Source of the DNA: an uncultured Bacteroidales bacterium
Lineage (GTDB): Bacteria > Bacteroidota > Bacteroidia > Bacteroidales > Muribaculaceae
Reading direction: 5' to 3'
Length of the DNA stretch: 64,000 nt
Assembly: GCA_902792895.1 (NCBI GenBank)
Contig: CADBBK010000012.1
Location: 32,128-96,127, forward strand
In this document: positions 26,254 through 35,405 of the stretch, one piece after another
Layout of the letters: every line of letters begins with the position of its first letter
How positions within the stretch are numbered: the first letter of the stretch is position 1
Made by a program: the position numbers and the translations under genes
Notes under the pieces: model-generated
Databases searched by the model: none
What the model was told of the DNA's origin: nothing
Seen by the model: the letters and a program-made list of their open reading frames with translations, nothing else

Positions 26254-26790
26254 TTACAGAACCCGGCAGGCGCCGACGTAGCGGCGGCTGTAGTAGGACT
26301 CAGTGTTCTTGCTCTCGGTCACACCGGTGCTGCAGGCCGAGTGGATGAAGTGGAACGTGTTGTCGTCGTTCACCTTAGTGACGATGCCCACGTGGCCCAC
26401 ACCACCACGGCCCGAACGGCCCTGGAAGAATACCAGGTCACCGGGCTGCAGGTCTTTCTGCTTCACGCGCACGCCGTCAAAAATCTGGCCGCGCGACGAG
26501 CGGTCGAGCTCGATGCCGAAGCGCTTGAAAACATAACTCGTGAAGCCCGAGCAGTCAAAACCGCGGGGCGACATGGCTCCGTAGCGATAAGGCGTGCCAC
26601 GGAAACGATATGCGTAATTGATAACTTGGTCGATGAGATTGTTGCGGCTGTTCTGCTCTAACTGTTCCAGAACGGTGCCTTGTCTGCGGTTACTCAGCTG
26701 CTGAGCCTGTGCAGTGAAGCATGAAAGGGAAATTGCAAAGATTACAAATAATGCCGATAAACTACTTATTTTATTATTGATAAAACTCAT
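26254..26790 (-). CDS. NlpC/P60 family peptidoglycan endopeptidase
   Basis: 178 residues with a signal peptide (about 1-29). The Cys-His-His triad is visible: C80 in FDCSGF, H133 in GHVGI and H150 in HFIHSA. Such enzymes cut the D-Glu to diamino-acid bond of stem peptides in the periplasm, as in E. coli Spr/MepS. Length and single-domain layout match that family. Expressed alone from a consensus promoter with a leader of about 95 nt. Confidence 0.93.
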   Translation of the reverse strand: MSFINNKISSLSALFVIFAISLSCFTAQAQQLSNRRQGTVLEQLEQNSRNNLIDQVINYAYRFRGTPYRYGAMSPRGFDCSGFTSYVFKRFGIELDRSSRGQIFDGVRVKQKDLQPGDLVFFQGRSGRGGVGHVGIVTKVNDDNTFHFIHSACSTGVTESKNTESYYSRRYVGACRVL

Positions 26791-26890
26791 AAATTATATT
26801 TTTAGGGGGCTGGAAGATAGGCATGCTGCCATCGCTTCGTTAGGGGCTGTCGAGAACGATTTCGACGCCGTGCGCCCTGGTTTGCGATGG

Positions 26891-26922
26891 CAAAGGTAGC
26901 CCAAAACGATAACCCGACCAAA
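26891..26922 (-). promoter_or_regulatory. Promoter of the NlpC/P60 gene
   Basis: Minus strand: TTTG, 20 nt, TACCTTTG. Confidence 0.8.
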
Positions 26923-27325
26923 CTATGTAAACACTTGTAAACATTTGGCGTAATTGAGGATTTTGGAAGATTGTTCCACGCAAATTCCCTTATAATAGGG
27001 GCTCACGGCGACTCGGAATGTTTAAATTTTGGAAATTAAAAATGAAAAAATTTACACATTTTAACAATAAATGGCATCCTATAAGATTTGTTTTTTGATT
27101 TTTTGCTACCAAAACCTAGCTCGAGAATATGAAAATCGCCCAATCGTCTTGCAAAATGAAAGCAATTTGGGCGATTTTGGTGATTCTGGTGATTGTGGCT
27201 TTCGTGACCTGCCTGTCAACCCCCTTGCCGCTCGTGGAACAATGGCGTTATAGCGCTATCCCGGGGAAGGCCTTTCAGCGGCTCGTTGACTTATCCATGT
27301 CTTGAACCGAATCGCTGCAGAAACA

Positions 27326-27365
27326 AGACAAAACGGGCGACCCGCATGGGGCCGCCCGCCTTGTC
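27326..27365 (-). terminator. Terminator of the FN3/cleaved-adhesin gene
   Basis: A GC-rich stem (AGACAAGGCGGGCGGCCC with a near-perfect partner) ends in TTTTGTCT on the minus strand, 57 nt after the stop codon. Confidence 0.7.
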
Positions 27366-27422
27366 TCAAATCTTGCTAATAGCCAAAGCCTAAAACAGCT
27401 AATAGCTAGAAGCTAAGCCTAA

Positions 27423-30400
27423 TTACTTCATCACCTTGGCAGCGTTGGTGGTGCCGTCGGTGTAGGTAGTAACGACGATGGTCAGACCATTGGGCTGGCT
27501 CATCTCCTGACCTGCAGCGTTGAAGTAGCGAACATTAGCAACGGTCTTGCCAGTGGTCATCTCTTCGATGCCGGTCATCGGGCTAACGGTGAACTCTACA
27601 GCACCGGGATCGCTCGGCAGCTTGCCATCGGCAACAGCGTAGAACTCGATGCGATAGCGACCATCCTCGTATACCGAGAATGCATCAACATACTCCATCC
27701 AATCACTCTCGGTAACGTTACCGTCGGGATCGGTGAAGATGATGCGATAGTAAACGACGCCCTCATACGGGGTGATGGTTACAACAACCTCGTGCTGACC
27801 AGAAACTACCTGATAGCTGCCATCGGGAGTCTGAGTCTTCTCGGTGGGCTGCTCACCAGCCTTAGGAGTTACGAAGAGAACAGGAGCGGTCCATGCGGTT
27901 GTAGCGCGATCATAGATACCCTGTACCTCAACCTCATAAGCGGTTTCGGGCTCAAGACCCTGGATGGTGTAAGGCGGATTCACGTTCTCAATAACGATCC
28001 ATTCACCAGCGGGCACGTCAGCCTCTTCACCAGCCATGTAGAAGTTGCTGACATTCAAGATGTACTGGTCGGTCACATTGAAGTGACGAATTGCGATGTA
28101 ACCCATCTGACCAGCGAATTCGCCAATTTCGAAGTTGTAATTGGTCTTAGTGCCAGTGGCAACGATTTCGTCGCTGACAGGAATGAAGTCACCAATTTCG
28201 GTACCGGTTACGCTTACATATACCTGGAAGTGCTCAGCAGCATAGCTGGGATCCTGTCCCCAAGCATCGAAGTTCACGTTGGCACCAAGCTTAATGTTGG
28301 GAGTGATTACCCAGTTGTCAGGAGTGACGGGACCATAGTTGTTGATGTAGCTGTTCGACGACAGGGTGGTCTGTACAGTACCATCATCAAGAGTCAAGTT
28401 CCAGATATACCAGTTCTGACCGTCACCGTCAGCGTCAATTACAGTCCAGCCATCGGGCAGGTCACCAGTCTGATAACCGGTGAAGTCTTCAACGATACCA
28501 TTCATAACGGCAGCCTTGCGGTAGCGCAGGTTGTAAGCATCCTGGCTGCCAGCCCAGGTTACTTGAGCAGTCGTGGGAGTAACGTCGACAACCTCCAGAT
28601 CGCTGGGTATAGCGTCGGCGGGCAGGGTGATGAAGTTGACAGCTGCGGTCCAAGCCGAAACATCCTCACCATATACACTCTGTACCTGAACCTCATAGGT
28701 GGTGCCAGGAGCGAGCGGCTCCATGGTAACGGGGCTATTTACATTCTCAAGAACGATCCAATCGGCCTCGTTAACACCCTCACCAGCGATAGATACAGCA
28801 TCAATCAAGAGAATGTAACCTGTAGTGCCATTGGGCTGATGACGGATGGCGATGTAGCCCTGCTGTCCAGCGTATGCGCTCAGGTCAAACTCATAAGTGC
28901 CCCATTGGTTGAGAACACCAGCAGTCGTTCCAGTGAAAAGTTCGGTGAAACTCTCGGGGTTGGCGTCGGTGGTCGAAACAAGCACGCTGAAGTTCTCGAC
29001 ATAATTAGCGCCGAGGTCAGCAGCCGAAACTGAAAGTAAGCCACCGAGGTTAGACTTCGGGCTGATCAACCAGTTATCACCAACTACGCTTGAGGCACCA
29101 CTGATAGTGACAGACTCAGAAACGATGCAGTAGTCGCCATCGGCAGCTACGAGAGGAGTGCCACTCATGTTCCAATCGGTGATTTTCAGTATCTTCCAGT
29201 TGTTGCCGTCGCCATCGTTGTCAACCATTTGCATTGTGGTAACTTCATCCTCGAAGCTCTCACTCAGGTTGGTTTTCTCGCGGTAGCGCAGGTTGTAGGC
29301 CTCGGCATCACCGTTCCAGGTAGCCTCGGCACTCTTAGCGGTAATCTTGCCAACTGCGAGGTCGGTGGGGATGGGGAAGCGCAACGGAGTGGTGAATGTG
29401 CAAGGCTTGCTCCAGATGCTCATGTCCTCGGGAGTGCAAGCCGAGCGAACGTAAGCCGTGTAGGTCGTGTTCTCCTCGAGTCCGTTGAGCTGCACAGTGG
29501 GATCGCCGTTAACGATAACCGGCTCAAGGTCGCTGGGGTTGAACTCACCAACGCCGTAAACGACATGCCAGAGGTCTTGGTCCTCAGCGCCGGGCGTCCA
29601 GCTCAGGGTAGCACCGTTATAAACAATGTCACTGGCAACAAGGTCGGTGGGACGCGGGCAAGTAACTCGAGAAATCGTGAAGGTGGTGAGAACGCCAGCA
29701 CTGGGTGCATTGTTGGCCACGTGCTCATAGATGATATCGCCATCGGGGGCAATCAACTGAGCGCCGGTCTCGCCAGGATAGCTACCAAGTACCCAAACGA
29801 CATCATACTCCTCGCCGTAGCACAAGCTGATTTTGCCTTCTTGATAATTTTCACCTGCGGGGATGGTAACTTCGGCAACCACGATGCCAGTCGGATGATA
29901 AACGATTTGGAGTTTGTTGCCGTTCCAGCCGTCGCCATAGGAGTCGGTAAGGATGTAGGTGACTTCACCCATGTCCTCGGCCTCGCAAACCTGCGTGTTA
30001 AACGTTGCGCTTGTCCAACCACTCAGGTTGCCATCGCCATAGTCGGCCTGCACGCGCACGTTATAGGGCGTGCCATTCTGGAGAACATCGAGCGTGATAG
30101 TGGGAACCGATACTGAACCGGCATCGGTCCAAGCCTCCTCGCTTTGCTTCTTGTACTCTACATTCCATGAGGTCTCGTCATTACCAGGAGTCCAGGTAAT
30201 GTCGGCGCTGGTCGACGTGATGTTGCTGGCCTGCACGTTGGTGGGCCTGAAGTAAACCACACCGCTGCTGGGAAGGAAGGTAAAGGTGGTCTTGGGAACG
30301 AAGTTGCGCTGAGTGGGGGTAACAGCCTCCAGGTCGGAATAGCTGTAACCCTGCAGTGAGGCGCCCATAACTTCAGCTCCGCTGAATGTAGCGCTCTTGT

Positions 30401-30848
30401 AAGTTCCCTTCTCAACGCCATAGACACCAACCAGCAGATTGCCGCCATTATACTCAAAAGGAGTATCGAACTGAATTTCCAGCTCCTCTTGGGTGCCATC
30501 TAGCGGACCATCATACACGATTGTTGCATTGCCCATGCCCACGTAGGCTTCAAGGGCGTTGAAATCTACTTCCTGGACGAAGATCTGGAAGCGTCCGCCC
30601 CAAACATCAGCGGCAGGACTGCTCAGATACCATTTCATGCTGGTGATTTGGCCTCCTGTCATCGGGGACAATTCATCAGAGTTCATGATGAACTCAACCT
30701 TTGTAAATGCATCGGCATAGAAGCCGTAGACTGGTACGTAGGCGTTAGTGGCACCGCCGTCATACACCGTCAGGTTATTCTGAGCGTAGGATGACGTGGT
30801 AAACCCTATGGCCATCAATACCAGGCTTAACAGTAATTTCTTGTACAT
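27423..30848 (-). CDS. Large secreted protein with fibronectin type III and cleaved-adhesin domains and a T9SS-like tail
   Basis: 1141 residues. Signal peptide (MYKKLLLSLVLMAIGFTTSSYA), then a beta-rich N-terminal domain, and at least five FN3-like units recognised by YNVRVQ/YEVQVQ ends. Two cleaved-adhesin (choice-of-anchor J) domains lie between them (GDNWLISP...FSVLVSTT...GYIAIRH and DNWVITP...FQVYVSVTG...GYIAIRH), the module found in gingipain haemagglutinin regions. The C-terminus (VRYFNAAGQEMSQ ... TNAAKVMK) is a short sorting-like tail common in Prevotella-type secreted proteins. Probably a surface adhesin binding host or dietary glycoprotein. Confidence 0.83.
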   Translation of the reverse strand: MYKKLLLSLVLMAIGFTTSSYAQNNLTVYDGGATNAYVPVYGFYADAFTKVEFIMNSDELSPMTGGQITSMKWYLSSPAADVWGGRFQIFVQEVDFNALEAYVGMGNATIVYDGPLDGTQEELEIQFDTPFEYNGGNLLVGVYGVEKGTYKSATFSGAEVMGASLQGYSYSDLEAVTPTQRNFVPKTTFTFLPSSGVVYFRPTNVQASNITSTSADITWTPGNDETSWNVEYKKQSEEAWTDAGSVSVPTITLDVLQNGTPYNVRVQADYGDGNLSGWTSATFNTQVCEAEDMGEVTYILTDSYGDGWNGNKLQIVYHPTGIVVAEVTIPAGENYQEGKISLCYGEEYDVVWVLGSYPGETGAQLIAPDGDIIYEHVANNAPSAGVLTTFTISRVTCPRPTDLVASDIVYNGATLSWTPGAEDQDLWHVVYGVGEFNPSDLEPVIVNGDPTVQLNGLEENTTYTAYVRSACTPEDMSIWSKPCTFTTPLRFPIPTDLAVGKITAKSAEATWNGDAEAYNLRYREKTNLSESFEDEVTTMQMVDNDGDGNNWKILKITDWNMSGTPLVAADGDYCIVSESVTISGASSVVGDNWLISPKSNLGGLLSVSAADLGANYVENFSVLVSTTDANPESFTELFTGTTAGVLNQWGTYEFDLSAYAGQQGYIAIRHQPNGTTGYILLIDAVSIAGEGVNEADWIVLENVNSPVTMEPLAPGTTYEVQVQSVYGEDVSAWTAAVNFITLPADAIPSDLEVVDVTPTTAQVTWAGSQDAYNLRYRKAAVMNGIVEDFTGYQTGDLPDGWTVIDADGDGQNWYIWNLTLDDGTVQTTLSSNSYINNYGPVTPDNWVITPNIKLGANVNFDAWGQDPSYAAEHFQVYVSVTGTEIGDFIPVSDEIVATGTKTNYNFEIGEFAGQMGYIAIRHFNVTDQYILNVSNFYMAGEEADVPAGEWIVIENVNPPYTIQGLEPETAYEVEVQGIYDRATTAWTAPVLFVTPKAGEQPTEKTQTPDGSYQVVSGQHEVVVTITPYEGVVYYRIIFTDPDGNVTESDWMEYVDAFSVYEDGRYRIEFYAVADGKLPSDPGAVEFTVSPMTGIEEMTTGKTVANVRYFNAAGQEMSQPNGLTIVVTTYTDGTTNAAKVMK

Positions 30849-31171
30849 AGGATAAAGAATTTAGTTAAACATAAAGCGAAATACACAAAAAAATATTTTA
30901 GTCTCTTTTTGGCTTGTTTTTGGAAAAACGGCATTAAAAGCAATAATTCCCTGCAAAGGTAGGGTGTTTTCTTAAAAAAAGCAAGTATTTCTCATGTATT
31001 TTTTTAGTAGTGGTTTTTTATGGGGCCTGCTGGCCTGTGGCTCCTGTCGCTGTTGACGATACCGCGGCAGATGCACAAAAAGCCTCCAGCCACAGCCCCA
31101 AGGGCCGTGACAGGATATTCCAATGGATAAAAACACGGGCTACGGGATGATGGCCATGGGGATGAGCCCAA
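30849..31171. other. Intergenic region, 323 nt, promoter and inverted repeats only
   Basis: It contains the FN3-gene promoter, a run of T-rich DNA, and an inverted repeat (CTGTGGCT at about 31035 with AGCCACAG at about 31088) that may form the 3' end of the Rieske-like gene's mRNA. No gene is seen. Confidence 0.55.
30954..30984 (-). promoter_or_regulatory. Promoter of the FN3/cleaved-adhesin gene
   Basis: Minus strand: TTG, 20 nt, TACCTTTG, with a leader of about 100 nt. Confidence 0.7.
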
Positions 31172-31663
31172 TCAATTGGTAATCATATAACCTCCCATCG
31201 ATGGCGTGACGCGGTACTTGCGCATGCCCAGCTTGCTGTTGATGGCGACGCCCCTGGTGGGGCCGCCGTCGCCGGTGAGGGGATTGAAGTGTGAGCCGCA
31301 ACGTGGGCAGAAGGCTTCAAAGTTGCTGTCGTCGATGGAAAGGGTGATTTCCGGACTGATCTCGACGGGGCACGCCAGGTCATAGGCCATGGGACCGTCG
31401 ATGCCCATCATGAGCAACACGCCGCCGTATCCGGTGTAGGTGTTCACATCGTAGGGGAACTGGCTGGGCAGGTTCTTGTTGCGGTTGAAGATGCGGTAGT
31501 CGCCCACGCCCGCCACGCCGTAGGTGTTCCAGCGGCCGAAGTCGGCCAGGTTGATGCGCACGATAAACGCCGGTACAGCCTTGTTGTCGATGTGGTCACA
31601 GCCAGCGAGTGCGAGCATGGCTGCTAGAGCCACTATGGTCAGGAAAAATTTGTGAAATTTCAT
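31172..31663 (-). CDS. Rieske-like lipoprotein lacking the canonical cluster ligands
   Basis: 163 residues. Signal peptide and lipobox (LALAGC, Cys22). The C-terminal half follows the Rieske beta-sandwich plan: C98 in ACPVE, then CPRCGSHFNPLTG (C119, C122, H125) and GGPTRG. A true Rieske site needs CxH and CxxH; here the first His is Val100 and the second is Cys122. Related small lipoproteins are frequent in Bacteroidales and often annotated as (2Fe-2S)-binding. It may bind a different metal or none. Divergent from the glycosyltransferase. Confidence 0.7.
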   Translation of the reverse strand: MKFHKFFLTIVALAAMLALAGCDHIDNKAVPAFIVRINLADFGRWNTYGVAGVGDYRIFNRNKNLPSQFPYDVNTYTGYGGVLLMMGIDGPMAYDLACPVEISPEITLSIDDSNFEAFCPRCGSHFNPLTGDGGPTRGVAINSKLGMRKYRVTPSMGGYMITN

Positions 31664-31735
31664 GCCGTCGTCATTTAATTATGTCTAATTAACGTAAAAA
31701 ATGGGCTTTTGATTGTAAAGTTCACCAAAAAACTA

Positions 31736-31743
31736 TAATTTTG
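31736..31743 (+). promoter_or_regulatory. -7 box of the glycosyltransferase gene
   Basis: TAATTTTG, 27 nt before the ATG at 31771. The TTTG upstream is 24 nt away, longer than usual. The box overlaps the TTG codon of a longer frame, which argues for the ATG start. Confidence 0.5.
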
Positions 31744-31770
31744 CGTGCTACAAAACCGTTATTGCTAGGC

Positions 31771-32526
31771 ATGGAACCGTTATTTTCCATTATCACCGTC
31801 ACGTGGAATGCTGCCGACGTCATCGCTCCCACCTTGCAGAGCGTGCGGCAGCAGACGAGCCGTGACTATGAGATGCTTATCATCGATGGGGCGTCGAGCG
31901 ACGACACACTGGCCATCGTGAACAAGGCATCTATCGCGTCGTTGCGCGTGTTCAGCGAGCCCGACAAGGGCTTGTATGACGCGATGAACAAGGGCATCGA
32001 CCGCGCGCGTGGCCGTTACCTGATTTTCCTCAATGCGGGCGACCGCTTTGCCGACGATACGGTGCTGGCGCGCCTGGCGCTGCTCACCGCCGACAGCCCC
32101 GGGGTGATTTACGGCCAGACGCAGCTGGTGAACAACGCCGGCACAGTGGTGGGCAAGCGTCACCTGACCGCCCCCAAGCGGCTGACCGCCGACAGTTTCC
32201 TCAAGGGCATGGTGGTGTGTCACCAGGCCTTTGCCGCCCGCCGCGACCTGGTGCCGCACTATGACCTCAAGTACCGTTACAGTGCCGACTATGACTGGTG
32301 CATCAAGGTGTTGCGCAAGTCGCCCGCCAATGCCTATGCCGGCCGCGAGCCCATCATCAGCTACCTGGCCGACGGCATGACCACTCGCCACCACCGCGCC
32401 TCGCTGTGGGAGCGTTTCCGCATCATGTGCCATCACTATGGCGTGGGCGATGCCGTGCTGCATCACATCGCGTTCATCCCGCGTTACCTGAAACGGCGCC
32501 TGGGCCACAGCGCCAACAAGCAGTAG
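31771..32526 (+). CDS. Family 2 glycosyltransferase
   Basis: 251 residues. GT-A fold: FSIITVTWNAADVI at the N-terminus, VxxLIIDGASSDDT, DKGLYDAMNKGIDRARG, then FLNAGD in place of the DxD metal motif, and YSADYDWCIKV. This WcaA-like type transfers a sugar from a nucleotide donor in capsule, O-antigen or glycan synthesis. The acceptor is unknown. It lies 59 nt before the penicillin-binding protein gene and is probably co-transcribed with it. Confidence 0.88.
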   Translation: MEPLFSIITVTWNAADVIAPTLQSVRQQTSRDYEMLIIDGASSDDTLAIVNKASIASLRVFSEPDKGLYDAMNKGIDRARGRYLIFLNAGDRFADDTVLARLALLTADSPGVIYGQTQLVNNAGTVVGKRHLTAPKRLTADSFLKGMVVCHQAFAARRDLVPHYDLKYRYSADYDWCIKVLRKSPANAYAGREPIISYLADGMTTRHHRASLWERFRIMCHHYGVGDAVLHHIAFIPRYLKRRLGHSANKQ

Positions 32527-32585
32527 CCCGCCGACAGCAGCAGTGACGGCCATCACCATTAAGCATAACCTAAAACACATCACGC

Positions 32586-35015
32586 ATGGATAAACAACCG
32601 ACCGGTAATATCATCACCCGCAATTGGCGCCGCTTCAAGCAGTGGTACAAGGGATTGTACCGTGGCCGCCCCTGGTGGGTCAAGACGCTGGCAGCACTGG
32701 GGACGTTCATCGTCCTGTTCCTGCTCTATCTCATCGCTGTGGACATCAACTTCCTGTGGCTCTTCGGCAAGTCGCCGAGCACCTACAGCATCATGCACCC
32801 CCGCAATCCCGAGGCCAGTTACCTGTACAGCGCCGACGGCAAGACCATCGGCAAGTACTACGACGAGAACCGCACCCCGGTTTCCTATGACTCCATCAAC
32901 CCGCAGTTCTTCACGGTGCTCATCGACACCGAGGACGAGCGTTTCTACAGTCACCACGGCATCGACTTCAGCGGCCTGGGTGCCGCGCTCAAGGACCTGG
33001 TGCTGCACGGCCGTCCCCGCGGGGCCAGCACGATTACCCAGCAGCTGGTGAAGAACATGTTCCGCACCCGCAGTGACTACTCCACGGGCCTGCTGGGGTA
33101 CATCCCCGGCGTGAAGATGCTCATCATGAAGAGCAAGGAGTGGATTATCGCCACCAAGCTGGAGTTGTTCTACAGCAAGAAGGAAATCCTCGAGATGTAT
33201 GCCAACACGGTGGACTTCGGCAGCAACGCCTACGGTATCAAGACGGCTGCCAACACCTACTTCAAGACGACTCCGCGCAACCTCAAACTCGAGGAGAGCG
33301 CCGTGCTCGTGGGCCTGCTCAAGGCCACCAGCACCTACAATCCCCGCATCAATCCCAAGAACAGCCTGCGCCGCCGCAACCAGGTGCTCAAGAACATGCT
33401 CGAGCGGGGTGACCTGACGAAGCAGCAGTACGACTCGGTGTCGTCGCTGCCCATCGACTTGAAGTACACTATCGAGAGCAACTATGACGGCGTGGCTCCC
33501 TACTTCCGCGAGGCGGTGGCCCGCGAGGTGGAGACGATAGCCGAGGAACATGGCATGAAACTCGACCTCGAGCGCGACGGCTTGAAAATCTACACCACGC
33601 TGGACTCCAAGATGCAGGAGTATGCCGAGCAGGCCGTGAGCGAGAAGATGAAGGTCGTGCAGCAGAACTTCAGGAGCCACTGGGGCACTCAGGACTGCTG
33701 GCTGGATGACAACAACCAGCCCATTGCCAACTTTGTCGAGGACAAGGCCCGCAACACCCCCATCTATCACGAGTTGCTGGCACGCTATCCCAATGACCTG
33801 GACTCGGTCAACTACTACATGAACCAGCCCCATCGGGTCCACCTGTTCGACTACGAGAACGACACGCTGTACATGGAGATGAGTTCGATGGACTCGGTGC
33901 GCTACATGCTGCACTTCATGCACTGCGGCTTTATCGCCATGGAACCCGGCACCGGCCATGTCAAGGCCTGGGTGGGCGATGTGGACTTCGACACGTGGAA
34001 ATATGACAAGGTGCGCGCCAAGCACCAGCCCGGCTCCACGTTCAAGCTGTTTGTCTATGCCATGGCGATGGAACGCGGCCTGGTGCCCTGCGACCGCCGC
34101 CTCGACGAGTATATCGACACTCTGGTCTATAACGAGGACAAGCAGGAGATGGAGCACTGGCGTCCCACTAACGCCAACGGCACCTTCACCGGCGGCGAGA
34201 TGACCTTGCGTGCCGCCTTTGCCCAGAGCATCAACAGCGTCACCGTGCGTGTGGCCCGCGAGGTGGGCTTCTCCGAGATTGCCCAGCTGGCCCGCAGCAT
34301 GGGCATCAACTCACCCATGGAGGCCAAACCCGCCTTATCGTTGGGTGCCAGCGACGTTGACCTGATGGAACTGGTGAATGCCTATTGCACCGTGGTCAAC
34401 GACGGCGTGCGCAACGACCCCGTCATTGTCACGCGCATCGTGGACCGTGACGGCAAGGAGATTTACCGTGCGCCCAGCCGCCAGGACCGCGCCATGTCCT
34501 ATCGCTCGGCATGGCTCATGCAGCAGATGCTCATGGCCTGCCGCACCGATGCTGGCGGAACGGCGATGGCCCTGAACGGGTATATCACCCCGCCGCTGTA
34601 CGATGTGGACCTAGGTGGCAAGACGGGCACGAGCAACCGCCATGCCGACGCCTGGTTTGTTGCTGTGTCGCCTGGCCTGGTCTGCGGCTCATGGGTGGGT
34701 GGCGAGTACCGCCAGATTCACTTCCGCTGGGGCGCATTGGGACAGGGTAGCCGCACGGCGCTGCCCATCTGCGGCCGATTCCTGCAATTGGTGCTGAGCG
34801 ATCCGCAGTTCAAGAAGTACCACCAGCGTTTCCAGCCCGCCAAGGAGCCCATCGATCCCGCCCTGTACTCGGGCTGCTCGGCCCTGGCCGAATCGGAGGA
34901 ATTTGACTCGACGATGCTCAACATGGAGGACGACTCGCTCTTCGTGCCCCTGACCGACGACTTCATCCCCGACGAGAAACTCGAGGAGCCTGCCGCTATT
35001 CCCGACTCGGTATAG
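32586..35015 (+). CDS. Penicillin-binding protein 1A (bifunctional transglycosylase/transpeptidase)
   Basis: 809 residues. A cytoplasmic basic tail and one TM helix (about 32-52) precede the GT51 domain with EDERFYSHHGID (catalytic Glu116) and GASTITQQLVKN. The transpeptidase domain has PGSTFK (about 480, nucleophile Ser), SIN in QSINSV, and KTGT (about 680). It polymerises and cross-links peptidoglycan at the inner membrane. The acidic C-terminal tail after the domain is usual for Bacteroidetes class A proteins. Confidence 0.95.
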   Translation: MDKQPTGNIITRNWRRFKQWYKGLYRGRPWWVKTLAALGTFIVLFLLYLIAVDINFLWLFGKSPSTYSIMHPRNPEASYLYSADGKTIGKYYDENRTPVSYDSINPQFFTVLIDTEDERFYSHHGIDFSGLGAALKDLVLHGRPRGASTITQQLVKNMFRTRSDYSTGLLGYIPGVKMLIMKSKEWIIATKLELFYSKKEILEMYANTVDFGSNAYGIKTAANTYFKTTPRNLKLEESAVLVGLLKATSTYNPRINPKNSLRRRNQVLKNMLERGDLTKQQYDSVSSLPIDLKYTIESNYDGVAPYFREAVAREVETIAEEHGMKLDLERDGLKIYTTLDSKMQEYAEQAVSEKMKVVQQNFRSHWGTQDCWLDDNNQPIANFVEDKARNTPIYHELLARYPNDLDSVNYYMNQPHRVHLFDYENDTLYMEMSSMDSVRYMLHFMHCGFIAMEPGTGHVKAWVGDVDFDTWKYDKVRAKHQPGSTFKLFVYAMAMERGLVPCDRRLDEYIDTLVYNEDKQEMEHWRPTNANGTFTGGEMTLRAAFAQSINSVTVRVAREVGFSEIAQLARSMGINSPMEAKPALSLGASDVDLMELVNAYCTVVNDGVRNDPVIVTRIVDRDGKEIYRAPSRQDRAMSYRSAWLMQQMLMACRTDAGGTAMALNGYITPPLYDVDLGGKTGTSNRHADAWFVAVSPGLVCGSWVGGEYRQIHFRWGALGQGSRTALPICGRFLQLVLSDPQFKKYHQRFQPAKEPIDPALYSGCSALAESEEFDSTMLNMEDDSLFVPLTDDFIPDEKLEEPAAIPDSV

Positions 35016-35036
35016 CGTTCAATAGATAGCAAGATA

Positions 35037-35075
35037 ACACATGACGCCGTGGCCAGTGGTCGCGGCGTCATGTGT
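35037..35075 (+). terminator. Hairpin downstream of PBP1A
   Basis: ACACATGACGCCG pairs with CGGCGTCATGTGT around a 13-nt loop, 22 nt after the stop. No U run follows. Confidence 0.6.
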
Positions 35076-35158
35076 GTTGATGGCCATACATCGGCAGTTG
35101 TGAAAATGACACATTTATATATTATAGTGTAAAATCCTGAATTTTTGTTAAGTTTTTC

Positions 35159-35189
35159 TTGCGTGTGTTGGTTATTTGATATAAATTTG
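35159..35189 (+). promoter_or_regulatory. Promoter of the LRR-dockerin gene
   Basis: TTG, 20 nt, TAAATTTG. Confidence 0.75.
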
Positions 35190-35193
35190 CAGC

Positions 35194-35241
35194 ATGTTAT
35201 TGCAGACTGCTATTTCGACAGCCTGCGATAAGGAGTACTAA
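35194..35241 (+). CDS. Possible 15-residue leader peptide
   Basis: An ATG lies 4 nt after the -7 box, so the transcript would begin at or next to it. The frame reads MLLQTAISTACDKEY and stops, about 165 nt before the main start. It may be chance, or a leaderless upstream ORF that tunes expression of the secreted protein. No known attenuator pattern (runs of one amino acid) is seen. Confidence 0.25.
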   Translation: MLLQTAISTACDKEY

Positions 35242-35405
35242 TTATTATAAAGCGTGTCTAAACAGTTCATGCAACGGTGTGATTGCCATCCTGTGATGAA
35301 TCCCGGCCAATGTCCTCACGCTTTCAGTCTATCGGGTCCCGACATTTGGGGCCATAAATCGCCGCTACTGTGGGGGACCAGCCTGCGGCACCATCTAAAT
35401 TTATT

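Larger units (their letters stand above)
26791..27422. other. Intergenic region, 632 nt, no gene seen
   Basis: It holds the NlpC leader and promoter, an AT-rich stretch, a large hairpin (27132-27178: AAAATCGCCCAA with its complement, and an inner TTGC/GCAA), the FN3-gene terminator and a run of degenerate CCTAA/GCTAA motifs (27378-27421). A 60-codon plus-strand frame at 27071 has no start signals or protein character. Confidence 0.6.
35016..35405. other. Intergenic region, 390 nt: terminator, promoter, long leader
   Basis: After the PBP1A terminator the sequence is AT-rich up to a consensus promoter. A leader of about 210 nt then precedes the LRR-dockerin gene and holds a 15-codon frame right at the predicted transcript start. 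Confidence 0.6.

Noticed and set aside
27071-27253. 60-codon plus-strand frame in the gap after the NlpC/P60 gene
   Set aside because: It overlaps a large inverted repeat, has no promoter or start context, and resembles no protein family.
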